64,000 nt of DNA from Wolbachia endosymbiont (group B) of Gerris lacustris (GCF_964028355.1 NZ_OZ034761.1:1240001-1304000), one strand, 5' to 3'; positions 28,256 through 39,361 are shown, counted from the stretch's first letter. A program made the numbers and translations. The notes: generated from the sequence alone by a model not told the origin.

Positions 28256-29407
28256 ATGGTACAACTTCAAGATATATCAAATATTGAGAAGAAATTTCAA
28301 AATGCTTTTGCGGGCGCTTTGTCACTAGAAGATAAAGTGAAGAGTATCAATGAGTTGCGCCAGGAACTTAAAGCTTACAAAAGGCAAGTAACTAAACAAA
28401 GTCTCGAGAAAAAGTTAAAAGATGTTTCTATAGCAGATAATTCTTCACTGGAAGATAAAATCAAGACTATTGCAAAATTAAATCGTAGTCTTAGAGATCG
28501 AATGAACCGTGCAGCTAAAAAAGTAGCTAAAGATTTTGAAAAGATCGTCGAATTGAATCGGGAACTTAAAGATGTTTTTCCAGAAAATTCTTCATTGGAA
28601 GATAAAGTAAAAATTATTGTTGAATTGCACCGGGAGCTTAAAGCTCAAAAAGGGCGTAAAGATGAAGTGAAGATTATTAAAAAATTGATTCATAATCTTG
28701 AAGGTCGAATGGATCGTGCAGCCAAAAAAATAGCTGAAGATTTTAAAAAGATTGCTGGATTTAAACAAAAATTCGAAGAAAAAGACGTTTTTACAAGTAA
28801 AAAAGTTGCAGAGTTTGAAAGTAATAAAAAATCTCAAACTACATTAGAGGGCAAAATTTCTGATCAAAATAAACAAGAAAAGATTTCTGTTCAAACAGAC
28901 AAAATTCGTGACTCAGTTAGCGAAATAAATACTTCCGGAAGATCTGTTTCAGAAGATAGAAACTTTCAACAAGAAAAGATTTCTGTTCAAACAGATACAG
29001 TAACTAAGTTACAACCTTCAGTAAGCAAAGATCCTATAAAAGATAAACCGAGCGACAAAAAGCCTGAAATTTCGTTAAAACCAGTCTCAGTGGATAGAAA
29101 TGCTACAGAAAAAAAATCTAATAATAAAAAATCTCAGTTAAGTGAAAAGAAAAATATAGCTCAACTGCAAAAAAAAGAAGGCTTTTTGTGGCGCTTTTTA
29201 AAGAAATTCTTAGAAAATCTTTTTGGTAAGGATAAAATGGGCGTAAAGGATATAAAAGAAAAAAGCACATCAAATGATGAAGGGCAACAACAAAATAAGC
29301 TCCTTTCAAATCAAGACCAAAGCGCAAGTGAAAGCTTACAAATTGATAATCCATTGGTAACTCCTGTCACGAAAGTAGAAAAAACAAAGACAGACCATGA
29401 AAGATAA
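28256..29407 (+). CDS. Lysine-rich coiled-coil protein with internal repeats
   Basis: This 383 aa protein is not recognised. Its N-terminal half contains three diverged copies of a unit of about 50 residues, each starting SLEDKVKxI or SLEDKIKTI and followed by L(R/H/N)RELK-type helices; two of the units share MxRAAKKxAxDFxKI. Predicted structure is helical coiled coil. The middle is low-complexity with the repeat QEKISVQTD twice. A basic amphipathic patch (GFLWRFLKKFLENLFGK) near residue 310 could touch membranes. No signal peptide or membrane span is visible. Such proteins are candidate secreted factors, but this is speculation. Confidence 0.65.
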   Translation: MVQLQDISNIEKKFQNAFAGALSLEDKVKSINELRQELKAYKRQVTKQSLEKKLKDVSIADNSSLEDKIKTIAKLNRSLRDRMNRAAKKVAKDFEKIVELNRELKDVFPENSSLEDKVKIIVELHRELKAQKGRKDEVKIIKKLIHNLEGRMDRAAKKIAEDFKKIAGFKQKFEEKDVFTSKKVAEFESNKKSQTTLEGKISDQNKQEKISVQTDKIRDSVSEINTSGRSVSEDRNFQQEKISVQTDTVTKLQPSVSKDPIKDKPSDKKPEISLKPVSVDRNATEKKSNNKKSQLSEKKNIAQLQKKEGFLWRFLKKFLENLFGKDKMGVKDIKEKSTSNDEGQQQNKLLSNQDQSASESLQIDNPLVTPVTKVEKTKTDHER

Positions 29408-29451
29408 TTCGCCTTAAAACAATAGATTTTTTGCATAGCTGGATTCCAGCG

Positions 29452-30140
29452 GGCTTTGTTGCATCACTCAGATAAAAAGAACTGGCAGTTACTGACGAAA
29501 TTCACTATAAAACAGGCATTTAACCTACGAAAGAAAAATATGCCAACTAAAATGAAGGTCAGTAACTGCAATGAATATAACAAATTTCTGCAAGAAAGAG
29601 GAAATATTTTTCATTTTATTAATGAGGCAATAGAAAATTGGTACGAAAAAGGTCCAAAAATGGCTGGTGGCAACTATATTTATAGCGATAAGGTCGTGAT
29701 TCTGATTCACATAATAACTTATTTATTTAGAATAGGTCTGAGACAAACAGCGGGATTTATAGCAGGGTACCTTGAGCAAGTAAGGAAAAATTTGCAAGTT
29801 ATTAGCTATTCCCAGGCCTCAAGAAGGCTTAAAAAACTTGACATCAAAATTAATGATCAAAGACATGATAAAAATAATACAGAAGGTATTGAAATTGCCA
29901 TAGATAGTACTGATCTACAATAATATTCCAGGTCATAGCAAGGCAAATGGTACAGATAGAAAGTATCGCAGCTATGAGCAAATAAGAAAACTGCATGTAA
30001 TGCTGGAGATAGGTAGCAAAAAAGTTATAGCAGCAAAATACAGTGGTGGAGTTTATTCTGACCACTATGGAGCATGCGATCTTATTGCAAGGATTAATGT
30101 TAAATATAATATAAGCACATTGGCTTTGTTGCATAAATGT
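29452..30140 (+). pseudogene. IS5-type transposase relic
   Basis: The element starts with the terminal sequence GGCTTTGTTGCAT at 29452. The frame from the ATG at 29540 reads as an IS5-type transposase N-terminus (MKVSNCNEYNKFLQERGNIF, RIGLRQTAGFIAGYLEQVRK, EIAIDSTDLQ). It breaks at 29921 and continues in another frame as YNNIPGHSKANGTDRKYRSY and YSGGVYSDHYGACDLIARI. It is cut near 30121, where another GGCTTTGTTGCAT end starts in the same orientation. The C-terminal DDE part is missing, so it is dead. Confidence 0.85.
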
Positions 30141-30240
30141 TTATAAAGAGCAGGGAGTGTTCAATTGTATTAAATAAGAGTCTGATATTAGTTTTCAATT
30201 CTTCTATCAGTTAATTCATTCCCGTCAGATTAAGTTGTGT
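30141..30240. repeat. Scraps of IS ends
   Basis: gggagtgttcaattg (30153) resembles the IS256-type terminus. cttctatcagttaattcatt...gtcagattaagt (30198-30232) resembles sequence at 53806-53833 and, reversed, at 43187-43217. It marks repeated insertion and deletion at the ligA 3' end. Confidence 0.5.
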
Positions 30241-32226
<1,986 letters not shown>

Positions 32227-32279
32227 TCATGAATTTTTTCAAAAGGTACTATAAATTTATACTACTGCTCTGAAAGGTA

Positions 32280-32326
32280 ATACTAATATTAATATAACAT
32301 TAGTACTTGTATATTAATATTAGTAT
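32280..32326. repeat. Perfect 16-bp inverted repeat upstream of coiled-coil gene
   Basis: ATACTAATATTAATAT (32280-32295) is exactly complementary to 32311-32326, with a 15-base spacer, 27 bp before the start codon at 32353. It could be an operator or a transcript hairpin; the -10 box of the gene may overlap its right arm (tagtataat). Confidence 0.5.
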
Positions 32327-32352
32327 AATTTTTAAATTAAGGAGTATATTAT

Positions 32353-33083
32353 ATGACAAAATCTAATTATAGAAACTGGAACAATCAACCAAGTTCCGAA
32401 CCTTTAGCATATGGTGTGAGTGATACATTAGGAGGCTGGTTGGGCATAGATAAAGCAGCAAAAAAAGCAGCAGAACAAGTAATATCTAAAATGGGTAACG
32501 ATTTAAAACTAGAAGCTAGAAAAGCAGCTCAAGATGAAGTAAAAAAAATAGAAGGAAAAATGCTAACTTTAGCTGAAGAGAAAGCTAATAAAATAGCTAC
32601 CGAAAAAGCTAATCAAATAGAAAAAAAATATCGACTTCAATTGATAAGACAATAAAGTCAGTAGAAGCAAATGCTGAAAAAGCAGCAAAAAATGCAGCTG
32701 AAAAAGCAGTGAAAAAAGTAGGACCAGAAGTTGCAGATCTGCTAAAGCCAGAAATAAAAACTCAGGTAGAAGAAGCAGTAAAAAAATACAGTGAAGAAAA
32801 AATTGAAAGCCTTATAAAACCTGAAATTACAAGCAAAATAGATGATATTATCACTTCACAAAACAAAGAAATAAGAATACTTTTAGAAGATGAAATGGAT
32901 AAGTTAATCAAAGATGTAGGTAAAAATTTGAGTGAAAAAATAGATAAGATTGAATGCGAATTTGCAGAAGTAAAATCTTATGTCTTAGAGGTTGTTGCAC
33001 AAAGTTTCTCTGAGAGCGCAAAATTATTGTCTCTTATAGCAGAAGATGAAAAATGTGAAAACCAAGATTTAGTGTATTTTTAA
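32353..33083 (+). pseudogene. Alanine/lysine-rich coiled-coil protein, frameshifted at poly-A
   Basis: The first frame (32353-32655) encodes 100 aa: MTKSNYRNWNNQPSSEPLAY, then a long helix rich in K/A/E (KAAKKAAEQVISKM, ANKIATEKANQIEKK). Immediately after eight A at 32621-32628 the helix pattern continues in another frame as KKISTSIDKTIKSVEANAEK and runs to 33083 (GPEVADLLKPEIKTQVEEAV ... ENQDLVYF). One extra or two fewer A would give a single protein of about 243 aa, with aaggag as Shine-Dalgarno. The family is not recognised. It resembles phasin- or apolipoprotein-like helical proteins. It may be a pseudogene, a slippage-expressed gene or an assembly error. Confidence 0.7.
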
Positions 33084-33200
33084 TCACAACAGGGTTTTTA
33101 TGGGCAAAATTTAAAAAGCCCATAAAAACCTTAGCTAAATCAAGAGAAAAGTATCTGTTAAGGTGCATGGCTACTGTGCAAAATATTGAAGCAAAAAGGT

Positions 33201-33328
33201 TTCATCCCAGTGCTCAGACACTGGGATCCATTGTTCCTTTCTGGATTCCAGCGTCACGCGCTGGAATGACACCTATTTGTTTTAGTAGTTCCTTTCTTGT
33301 CATTCCAGTGCCCAGACACTGGTGCTCA
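33201..33328. repeat. Palindromic repeat of the cccagtgcccagacactggga type
   Basis: Tandem palindromic units run ttcatcccagtgctcagac through cactgggatcca, then ggattccagcgtcacgcgctgg, then ttgtcattccagtgcccaga. Related units lie at 5408 and 44911. The last unit is broken by IS630 copy 2 at 33331. Confidence 0.7.
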
Positions 33329-33410
33329 TACCAATTCCCGCTATACAAGCAACGAATAGACAATAATGGAAAAAAAGCCATACTGGAGTAAGTAAAATAG
33401 CGAGGTTTAG

Positions 33411-33890
33411 ATGGCATTAAGATCAAAATTATTGGATGAAAAAGTGGTGGAATCAGCAAAAGAGATGCTGAAGAAAGTAAGAAATAATGCGTATGTTGCA
33501 AAAAAACTAAATGCTGTAATTGCAGCAAAAAAGCACAGTATAACAGCTGTAGCAAAAATATGTTGCATTTCGAGAAAGGCAATTACTACATGGATAAAGC
33601 ACATAAAATTTGGAAGAGAAGAAAAATTATTTTCTCCACCTCAACGCCGTAGAAAAACTATATTGAACCAAAGTCAACTTGAACAAATTGAGGTGTGGAT
33701 AGAGGAAAACCCCAATATTACTATTAGAGAAATGAGAATAAGAATCCAAGAAAGATTTGGTTTGAATATCAGCAAATCCACAATACATCGTAATATGCAA
33801 AGAATGAAATTCTCATATATCACACCAAGACCAGTTCATAGTGGACAGGATAAAAATAAGCAAGAGGAGTTTAAAAAAAAACCTCAATGA
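33411..33890 (+). CDS. IS630 transposase orfA, copy 2
   Basis: 159 aa; identical at protein level to the orfA of copies 1 and 3. Helix-turn-helix DNA-binding half. It leads into the run of nine A at 33873-33881, where expression of the full transposase requires a +1 (or -2) frame change. Confidence 0.9.
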   Translation: MALRSKLLDEKVVESAKEMLKKVRNNAYVAKKLNAVIAAKKHSITAVAKICCISRKAITTWIKHIKFGREEKLFSPPQRRRKTILNQSQLEQIEVWIEENPNITIREMRIRIQERFGLNISKSTIHRNMQRMKFSYITPRPVHSGQDKNKQEEFKKKPQ

Positions 33891-34416
33891 AACTATTGTC
33901 ATGCATTCTGAAAAAGAGCTATTTTTCTTCGATGAATCACGGTTTGGTACACATTCAAAAGTTGGACATGGGTGGTTTAAAAAAGGCAGTAGGACACAGG
34001 TTAAGGTAAAATTAGGTAGGGAAAATTTTTATCTCTATAGTGCAGTTAATCCCAGAAATGGAGAGAATTTTAGCTTATTTGCACCAAACGTCAACACTGC
34101 TTGTATAAATATATTCCTTGAACAGATGTCGCAATATTTAGGAATACGAAAGGCTTTTCTCGTGATGGATTGCGCTAGTTGGCATAAGTCAAAAAGTTTA
34201 AAGATACCTAAAAATATCGAAATTATATACCTACCACCATACTCACCTGACCTCAATCCTGTTGAGAGGTTTTGGTTATATATAAAACAGAACATTTTGC
34301 GCAATAAAATCTACGATACAATTGTTCTGCTTGAGAGCGCTTTGTGTAAATTTATTACCTCTCTTTCCCCTTCCACGGTTAAACAACTCTGCAATGCTTC
34401 TTATTTGGTTCATTAA
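33841..34416 (+). CDS. IS630 transposase orfB, copy 2
   Basis: 191 aa catalytic half with the DDE triad (FDESRF, VMDCASW, LNPVERFW). The listed start is the first ATG of the frame; the functional protein is probably an orfA-orfB fusion made by frameshift, not a separate product. Confidence 0.9.
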   Translation: MDRIKISKRSLKKNLNETIVMHSEKELFFFDESRFGTHSKVGHGWFKKGSRTQVKVKLGRENFYLYSAVNPRNGENFSLFAPNVNTACINIFLEQMSQYLGIRKAFLVMDCASWHKSKSLKIPKNIEIIYLPPYSPDLNPVERFWLYIKQNILRNKIYDTIVLLESALCKFITSLSPSTVKQLCNASYLVH

Positions 34417-34431
34417 TAATGAGAGTTGGTA

Positions 34432-34678
34432 TCACAAGCAAACTAATCATAGGAGGTATTATAATAAAAACAACGTTTTCAATGAAATTACATAAAGCAA
34501 GTGTCACGAACCGGAATGACACCTATTATTGTTTTTACTTTATATCTTTATTTGTCTATCTTATTTTGCCATTCTGTTGAACGAATACAGGAAAATAAAC
34601 TGTAATATCTAACTTTGATGCAAAAAGATCAACATATAACACGTAAAAGTTACTGAATCACTTGAGCCATATATAGAA
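34432..34678. repeat. Gap with dispersed repeat fragment
   Basis: Fragments of the palindromic family (gaaccggaatgacacctatt at 34512) and of the tgtctatcttattttgcca repeat (34551-34590), as at 5531 and 41622. No gene is seen. Confidence 0.55.
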
Positions 34679-35269
34679 TTACTTTGTTAAATATTCTCTA
34701 CTCCCAGGTTTCGTTATGGGTAATTGTTTTAACTCACTTGGCAATTCTTCCTCGCTATAGTTTTCGATATTAAGTTCAATTAAAGATATGATAGGAAAAG
34801 GTAGTTTTGTTTCACTATTTCTCTTTATCAAAGAAGCTTCAGCAACAACTTCACCTCCCTTCTCTTCTGCACATTTTACTGCTTCAAGTGAAGATTTACC
34901 TGTGGTTATCACGTCTTCAATTAGTAATATTTTCTCACCTTGTTTAATCTCAAATCCACGGCGTAATTCAAATTTACCATTAACACGTTCGCAAAATATT
35001 GTTCTTATTCCAAGCTGTCTGCCAATCTCATAACTTACAATTATTCCACCAATTGCAGGAGATAGTATCAAATCTACAGGTTCAATAATCTCTTTTCTTA
35101 TTTTATTCGCCAATAGATTACAAACCTTCATTGCTCTGCTTGGATTTTCAAAAATTTTAGCGCATTGTATGTAAGTGTTGCTGTGCAGCCCTGACGAGAG
35201 TACAAAATGTCCGTGCAAAATCGCACCAGCCTCTTCAAATTCTTTTATTATTGTATTATCTAATATCAT
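34679..35269 (-). CDS. pyrE: Orotate phosphoribosyltransferase
   Basis: PyrE joins orotate to PRPP in pyrimidine synthesis. The 196 aa protein has the PRPP-binding loop ILLIEDVITTGKSS and the family motif SGLHSNTYIQCAKI near the N-terminus, plus LSPAIGGIIVSYEIGRQLG. The ATG overlaps the stop of the gltP-like gene by 4 bp (ATGA), so they form an operon. Wolbachia retains pyrimidine synthesis, which fits. Confidence 0.95.
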   Translation of the reverse strand: MILDNTIIKEFEEAGAILHGHFVLSSGLHSNTYIQCAKIFENPSRAMKVCNLLANKIRKEIIEPVDLILSPAIGGIIVSYEIGRQLGIRTIFCERVNGKFELRRGFEIKQGEKILLIEDVITTGKSSLEAVKCAEEKGGEVVAEASLIKRNSETKLPFPIISLIELNIENYSEEELPSELKQLPITKPGSREYLTK

Positions 35270-36450
35270 TCTTGAGTTTTAAATTCTTTATTAATTATCT
35301 GCGTTATACAGATATCAGACCACACATTTATTGCAGTTTCAAACATATCAATGATTGTATAAATAGGCAAAATCAATCCCATAATGTACAAAGGAACATT
35401 CATTGATACCAAATAACTAGTTGCCATAAAATAGCACCCCATCGGCACTCCAGCGTTGCCAATTGCAGCTCCTGTAGCTAAGAAAATCCATATGAACATC
35501 TCACTTAAGGAAAATGTGTGCCCATTCATCTCTGCAACAAACATCACTGTGATTAAAATAAATGCAGCACACGCATTCATATTGACTGTTGTGCATATTG
35601 GTAGAATAAAAGACGATAATTTCTTTGGTACCTTTAGCTGATTTTGCACACATTCTATAGTTGTAGGCAGCGTTGCACTAGATGATTTAGAAAAAAACGC
35701 AAGTGTAAGTGCTGGCATAACACCTTTCATCGTTTGAATTGGTGATATACCTTTATACCACATGAGTAGTGGCAAAATCACAAATGCTTGCACGAAATTT
35801 GCAGACATTATGCAAGCAAAATACCAAAAAAGACTATGGAATTCGCTGCCACCTTTTAACTCGTATAAAAAACATGTGATAAAAGACCATACAGCAAGAG
35901 GAATAAACTTTAATAACCCTTGAGCAATTCTAAGAAGTGTGTCAAACAGTGCAGAAAATATTTGGTGTAATATATCCTGTTTTTCTTTTGAGAGCGAAAT
36001 AATAGCTCCACCCATTAAAAAAGCAATCAATATGCTGCCAATAACGTTATTTTCAAGAAAAACTTGCACAAAATTTGATGGAATGAGTGATTTTAAGTGT
36101 GAAAAGTAATTGTGATTGCTGTCACTCACACTTTCTATTGTGTTACTTATGAAATTTTTTCTTACTGGATCTATGAATAAATAGAAAGATAGCGCAACAA
36201 ATGCAGCTATAATGGTTGTAAGCAGCGTATAAAACAGCGTCTTCTTAAGTAATACTTTAATTTCAATTGAGTCTTTAAGCCCTGAAATTGTGGACACGAT
36301 AGATAGAAAAACCAAAGGTAAACTGATTAATTTCAACAAACTGATGAATATATCACTAAATAGCTTTGCTACTTCAAATACCACTTCATTATTTAAATAG
36401 TAAGCGACAACTGCAAATAGTATAGAAAAGAATATTGCAAGTTTGCGCAT
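35266..36450 (-). CDS. Dicarboxylate/amino acid:cation symporter, second GltP-like
   Basis: This 394 aa membrane protein has about eight spans and the symporter signatures LAFFSKSSSATLPTTIECVQ (serine-rich hairpin), CTTVNMNACAAFI and AIGNAGVPMGCYFMATSYL. It is closer to standard GltP/DctA transporters than the copy at 18765. It shares a 4-bp overlap with pyrE downstream. The linkage could supply aspartate for pyrimidine synthesis (inference). Confidence 0.92.
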   Translation of the reverse strand: MRKLAIFFSILFAVVAYYLNNEVVFEVAKLFSDIFISLLKLISLPLVFLSIVSTISGLKDSIEIKVLLKKTLFYTLLTTIIAAFVALSFYLFIDPVRKNFISNTIESVSDSNHNYFSHLKSLIPSNFVQVFLENNVIGSILIAFLMGGAIISLSKEKQDILHQIFSALFDTLLRIAQGLLKFIPLAVWSFITCFLYELKGGSEFHSLFWYFACIMSANFVQAFVILPLLMWYKGISPIQTMKGVMPALTLAFFSKSSSATLPTTIECVQNQLKVPKKLSSFILPICTTVNMNACAAFILITVMFVAEMNGHTFSLSEMFIWIFLATGAAIGNAGVPMGCYFMATSYLVSMNVPLYIMGLILPIYTIIDMFETAINVWSDICITQIINKEFKTQE

Positions 36451-36568
36451 TGAAAATAAAACCTCAAAATGATATTATACAATAATTTTTGGAATTAGGT
36501 TAAGATAACTTTACAGGTTAGGTAAAGATGAGTAACATTTTATTATTAATTAAGTGTTAAGGAGGGGT

Positions 36569-37043
36569 ATGGATAAAAAAAACTAAAGAAGAGTTAATCC
36601 TTGTTGGAATATTAATGGGAATGAATATTACAATAGGAGTGCTTGTAGGTCTTGGTCCAAGTTTCGCAGTTTTATCACCTTCCATTATAGGTGGAATTAT
36701 TGCTGCTGTTTCTACAATATTATCTATCGCATACCTTACATATTGTGATCATAAGGAAGATAAAGTAAATCGAGAATGCATTTTCCCTATATTTTGTATG
36801 GGCGTTACTAGCACTGCAATTGGGATTGGTCTTGGTGCAGCTATAGGTGCTATTTTTCCTGGTGTAATGTTAAATACAGGATCAGCAGTTTTGATGGGTG
36901 CGACAATAGGAATTATTGCCCCAATTACAGGCCTTATTGTTGGAAATGTGCTTGTAGAACCTATGATTAAGAAAATAAATCACTACATCATAGAACCGGT
37001 AATTGAAAAAATAAAAGAATGCTTTTCCTCAAGAGAAGCGTAA
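36569..37043 (+). CDS. Small membrane protein, start separated by poly-A frameshift
   Basis: A strong Shine-Dalgarno (aaggagggg) precedes ATG 36569, but that frame ends after MDKKN. A run of eight A (36575-36582) lies in between; dropping one A gives MDKKTKEELILVGILMGMNI and joins the long frame, whose first ATG is 36615. The open part (142 aa from 36615) has three or four glycine-rich hydrophobic segments (IGVLVGLGPSFAVLSPSIIGGIIAAV; GIGLGAAIGAIFPGV; LMGATIGIIAPITGLIVGNVL) and a short charged tail. The family is not recognised; glycine-zipper-like features suggest membrane packing or pore formation. It is a frameshift, slippage or assembly-error case. Confidence 0.6.
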
Positions 37044-37070
37044 TAAGACTCGCAAAATAATATATCTTGG

Positions 37071-37097
37071 ACGTAAATTGAGGTACTCAATTTACGT
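37071..37097. terminator. Bidirectional hairpin between convergent genes
   Basis: ACGTAAATTGA and TCAATTTACGT form a perfect 11-bp stem with a 5-base loop. It sits between the 3' ends of the membrane-protein gene (+) and murB (-), the position expected of a shared terminator. It lacks a long T-tract. Confidence 0.6.
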
Positions 37098-37122
37098 AGG
37101 TCATATTAGAGGAGATTAGAAG

Positions 37123-38007
37123 TTACTTACCTAAAACCCTTATCTCCCACTCAAGCTCAACATTAAATTTATCTTTTACTGCATTTTGTACTCTGTTGCC
37201 AAGGTTTTCTAAGTCAAGTGCAGTTGCATTATTGTAATTGAGTAGAAAATTACAATGTTTCTTAGAAATTTTAGCTACACCATTATCTAATCCTCGACAG
37301 CCAGATTCATCAATCAGTTTCCATGCCTTGCAGCCTATTGGATTTTTAAATATGCATCCTGCAGTTCTTCCTCTTACCGGTTGGCTTTTGTTTTTTTTAT
37401 CAATAACTTCCTTCAACCTTTGCAATATAAGCTCATACTCTGAACTTACTCCTTTAAATTCAGCTTCAATAAAAATCCACCTGCCTTTTAGACTGTGTCC
37501 ACGATAAAAATATCCCATTTCTTCGCTGGAGAATTCATATAAATTTCCATCTTCTAGATTCACTGCCCTTATAAATTTTACAACACTCGCAATATCACTA
37601 CCATATGCACCTGCATTCATCTCTATTCCACCACCAACAGTTCCTGGAATTCCAGCAAGAAACTCAAGTCCACTAATTTGCTGCTCCCCGGCAAAGTATG
37701 CAAGATTGCTAAGCAGCGCAGCACCACCTGCAACAATGGAGCCATCATCTTTACATTTTATATATGCAAATTCCTTACCTAATTTCACCGTTATCCCTCG
37801 AATGCCACTATCCCGAACTATTATGTTCGATGTTGCACCGATAACACTAATTGGTAACTCTGCATCTTTTATCAAGCATGTTAGATCTTCAATGTCACGT
37901 GGCTTAAAAAGTACATCAGCTTGGCCACCAACATTTAACCAAGTCATTTTAGACATTGAAACATTATAACGGTAGATTCCACGTACTTTAGGTAAGCTTA
38001 TAAGCAT
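37123..38007 (-). CDS. murB: UDP-N-acetylenolpyruvoylglucosamine reductase
   Basis: MurB is the FAD enzyme that completes UDP-MurNAc for peptidoglycan precursor or lipid II synthesis, which Wolbachia retains. The 294 aa type I-like protein has the FAD-binding region TWLNVGGQADVLF, FLAGIPGTVGGGIEMNAGAYGS and the catalytic part RGRTAGCIFKNP. It overlaps hemC by 10 bp and follows it in the same operon. Confidence 0.96.
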   Translation of the reverse strand: MLISLPKVRGIYRYNVSMSKMTWLNVGGQADVLFKPRDIEDLTCLIKDAELPISVIGATSNIIVRDSGIRGITVKLGKEFAYIKCKDDGSIVAGGAALLSNLAYFAGEQQISGLEFLAGIPGTVGGGIEMNAGAYGSDIASVVKFIRAVNLEDGNLYEFSSEEMGYFYRGHSLKGRWIFIEAEFKGVSSEYELILQRLKEVIDKKNKSQPVRGRTAGCIFKNPIGCKAWKLIDESGCRGLDNGVAKISKKHCNFLLNYNNATALDLENLGNRVQNAVKDKFNVELEWEIRVLGK

Positions 38008-38876
38008 TTTGATTTTAACTCTAATCCTGCATCCATACCCATTTTTTCTGCATCTTCTACAAACGAAGTGCGCTCAGTAAAGTATATACCTCTCTCATCT
38101 GCTAACATACAATAAAGATGTAGCATATTTTCACTTACATATTCTGCTAAAGCTGCAAGTGGCGTAAAGCATGAGCCATTTACTGTCTTCATGAAACTGC
38201 GTTCTGATTTTGCCCTTATAAAAGACATATTATTATTAATTTTCTCTAAAAGATCGATAACTTTTACATCATTCTTTCGGCATTGAATGCAAATTGCCCC
38301 CTGCCCTACCGCGCTTAACATGATTTTTGGTAGCAATACTTCTGTAATTAAGTGATGTTTTTTTAATCTTATCAGCCCTGCTTCAGCTAAGATTATTCCA
38401 TCAAAACTCTGATTTTGCAGTCTAGTTGTCACATTTCCACGTAGTGGTACTACATTTAAGTCTGGCCTAAAATTTAGCAATTGAACTTTTCTTCTTATTG
38501 AAGAAGTTGCAATTGTAGCCTGCTGTGGCAAAGATTTTAGGCTTTCATATTTATGAGAAATAAATACATCACATGGACTTAGCCTCTCTAAAACACAAGG
38601 AATTATTAAATCTCCCGAGAAAAACGCAGGTACATCCTTTAGCGAGTGAACTGCCATGTCTATATTATTCTCAAGTAGCTCAGTCTCAATCTCCCTGAGG
38701 AACAGTCCTTTACCTCCTATTTCAGCAAGGATTGCATTAGCATATTTATCACCAGAAGTTTTGATTTTAATGATCTCAACAGATAGATTAGGAAAAGACT
38801 CTAATAATCTTTGTTTTGCTTCCAAAGCTTGGGTGATCGCAAGGTCGCTTCCTCTCGTACCTATTTTAACTAGCAT
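37998..38876 (-). CDS. hemC: Hydroxymethylbilane synthase (porphobilinogen deaminase)
   Basis: HemC links four porphobilinogens in heme synthesis. The 292 aa protein shows KIGTRGSDLAITQA at the start, the segment HSLKDVPA, and the cofactor cysteine in NGSCFTPLAALAEY. Its length is slightly short but complete. Its stop overlaps murB. Heme synthesis together with ccmB supports cytochrome production. Confidence 0.96.
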   Translation of the reverse strand: MLVKIGTRGSDLAITQALEAKQRLLESFPNLSVEIIKIKTSGDKYANAILAEIGGKGLFLREIETELLENNIDMAVHSLKDVPAFFSGDLIIPCVLERLSPCDVFISHKYESLKSLPQQATIATSSIRRKVQLLNFRPDLNVVPLRGNVTTRLQNQSFDGIILAEAGLIRLKKHHLITEVLLPKIMLSAVGQGAICIQCRKNDVKVIDLLEKINNNMSFIRAKSERSFMKTVNGSCFTPLAALAEYVSENMLHLYCMLADERGIYFTERTSFVEDAEKMGMDAGLELKSKCL

Positions 38877-38995
38877 ATATCCTTCATATTATATGTCTAT
38901 ATTCTATGTCCATTTTTTATTATCTCCAGTTTAGTTATTGAATACTTTATAATTAGTGCATAGTATCACGAACATTTAGTAATCGAGGAGTATGT

Positions 38996-39361
38996 ATGTT
39001 TGATATTTTAAAAGATTCTAATGGCAGATTTAATAAAAAGAATATTTTACCTCTTGTAGGTGCCACTGTCGCTATTATTCTAACAGCATTAAGTGCAGTA
39101 GTAGCAATTCTCAGATTTTTCTCTCACCCCTCTCTATCTAGTCCTCTCGTTTGGAAAGATTTAAGTTATAGTAAATTTCTTGCTAATCACATACCACTTA
39201 GCATAGTTATTTTCTTAACACTTGGTTTATGCACTTACCTTGCAATTGACAAAATTAGACAAAACAAACAAACAGAGAATCTGAGAGCCAACTCTGAACC
39301 TAATACATGTGTTTATACTGCTTCAATAAATGATGTTCTAGAAGAACAAAATCAATCATAG
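38996..39361 (+). CDS. Hypothetical two-span membrane protein
   Basis: This 121 aa protein has two hydrophobic segments (about residues 18-42 and 62-82) between charged ends; ATG preceded by gaggag. The family is not recognised. The N-terminus MFDILKDSNGRFNKKNILPL is polar, and the C-terminal tail (about 40 residues) is asparagine/glutamine-rich. No homology can be stated. Confidence 0.55.
   Translation: MFDILKDSNGRFNKKNILPLVGATVAIILTALSAVVAILRFFSHPSLSSPLVWKDLSYSKFLANHIPLSIVIFLTLGLCTYLAIDKIRQNKQTENLRANSEPNTCVYTASINDVLEEQNQS

Larger units (their letters stand above)
33331..34429 (+). mobile_element. IS630-family element, copy 2
   Basis: 1099 bp with TA on both sides (33329-33330 and 34430-34431) and ends CCAATTCCCGC and GAGAGTTGG. 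Inserted at the edge of a palindromic repeat in the gap between the coiled-coil gene and pyrE, it is the cleanest simple insertion of the three copies. Confidence 0.92.
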
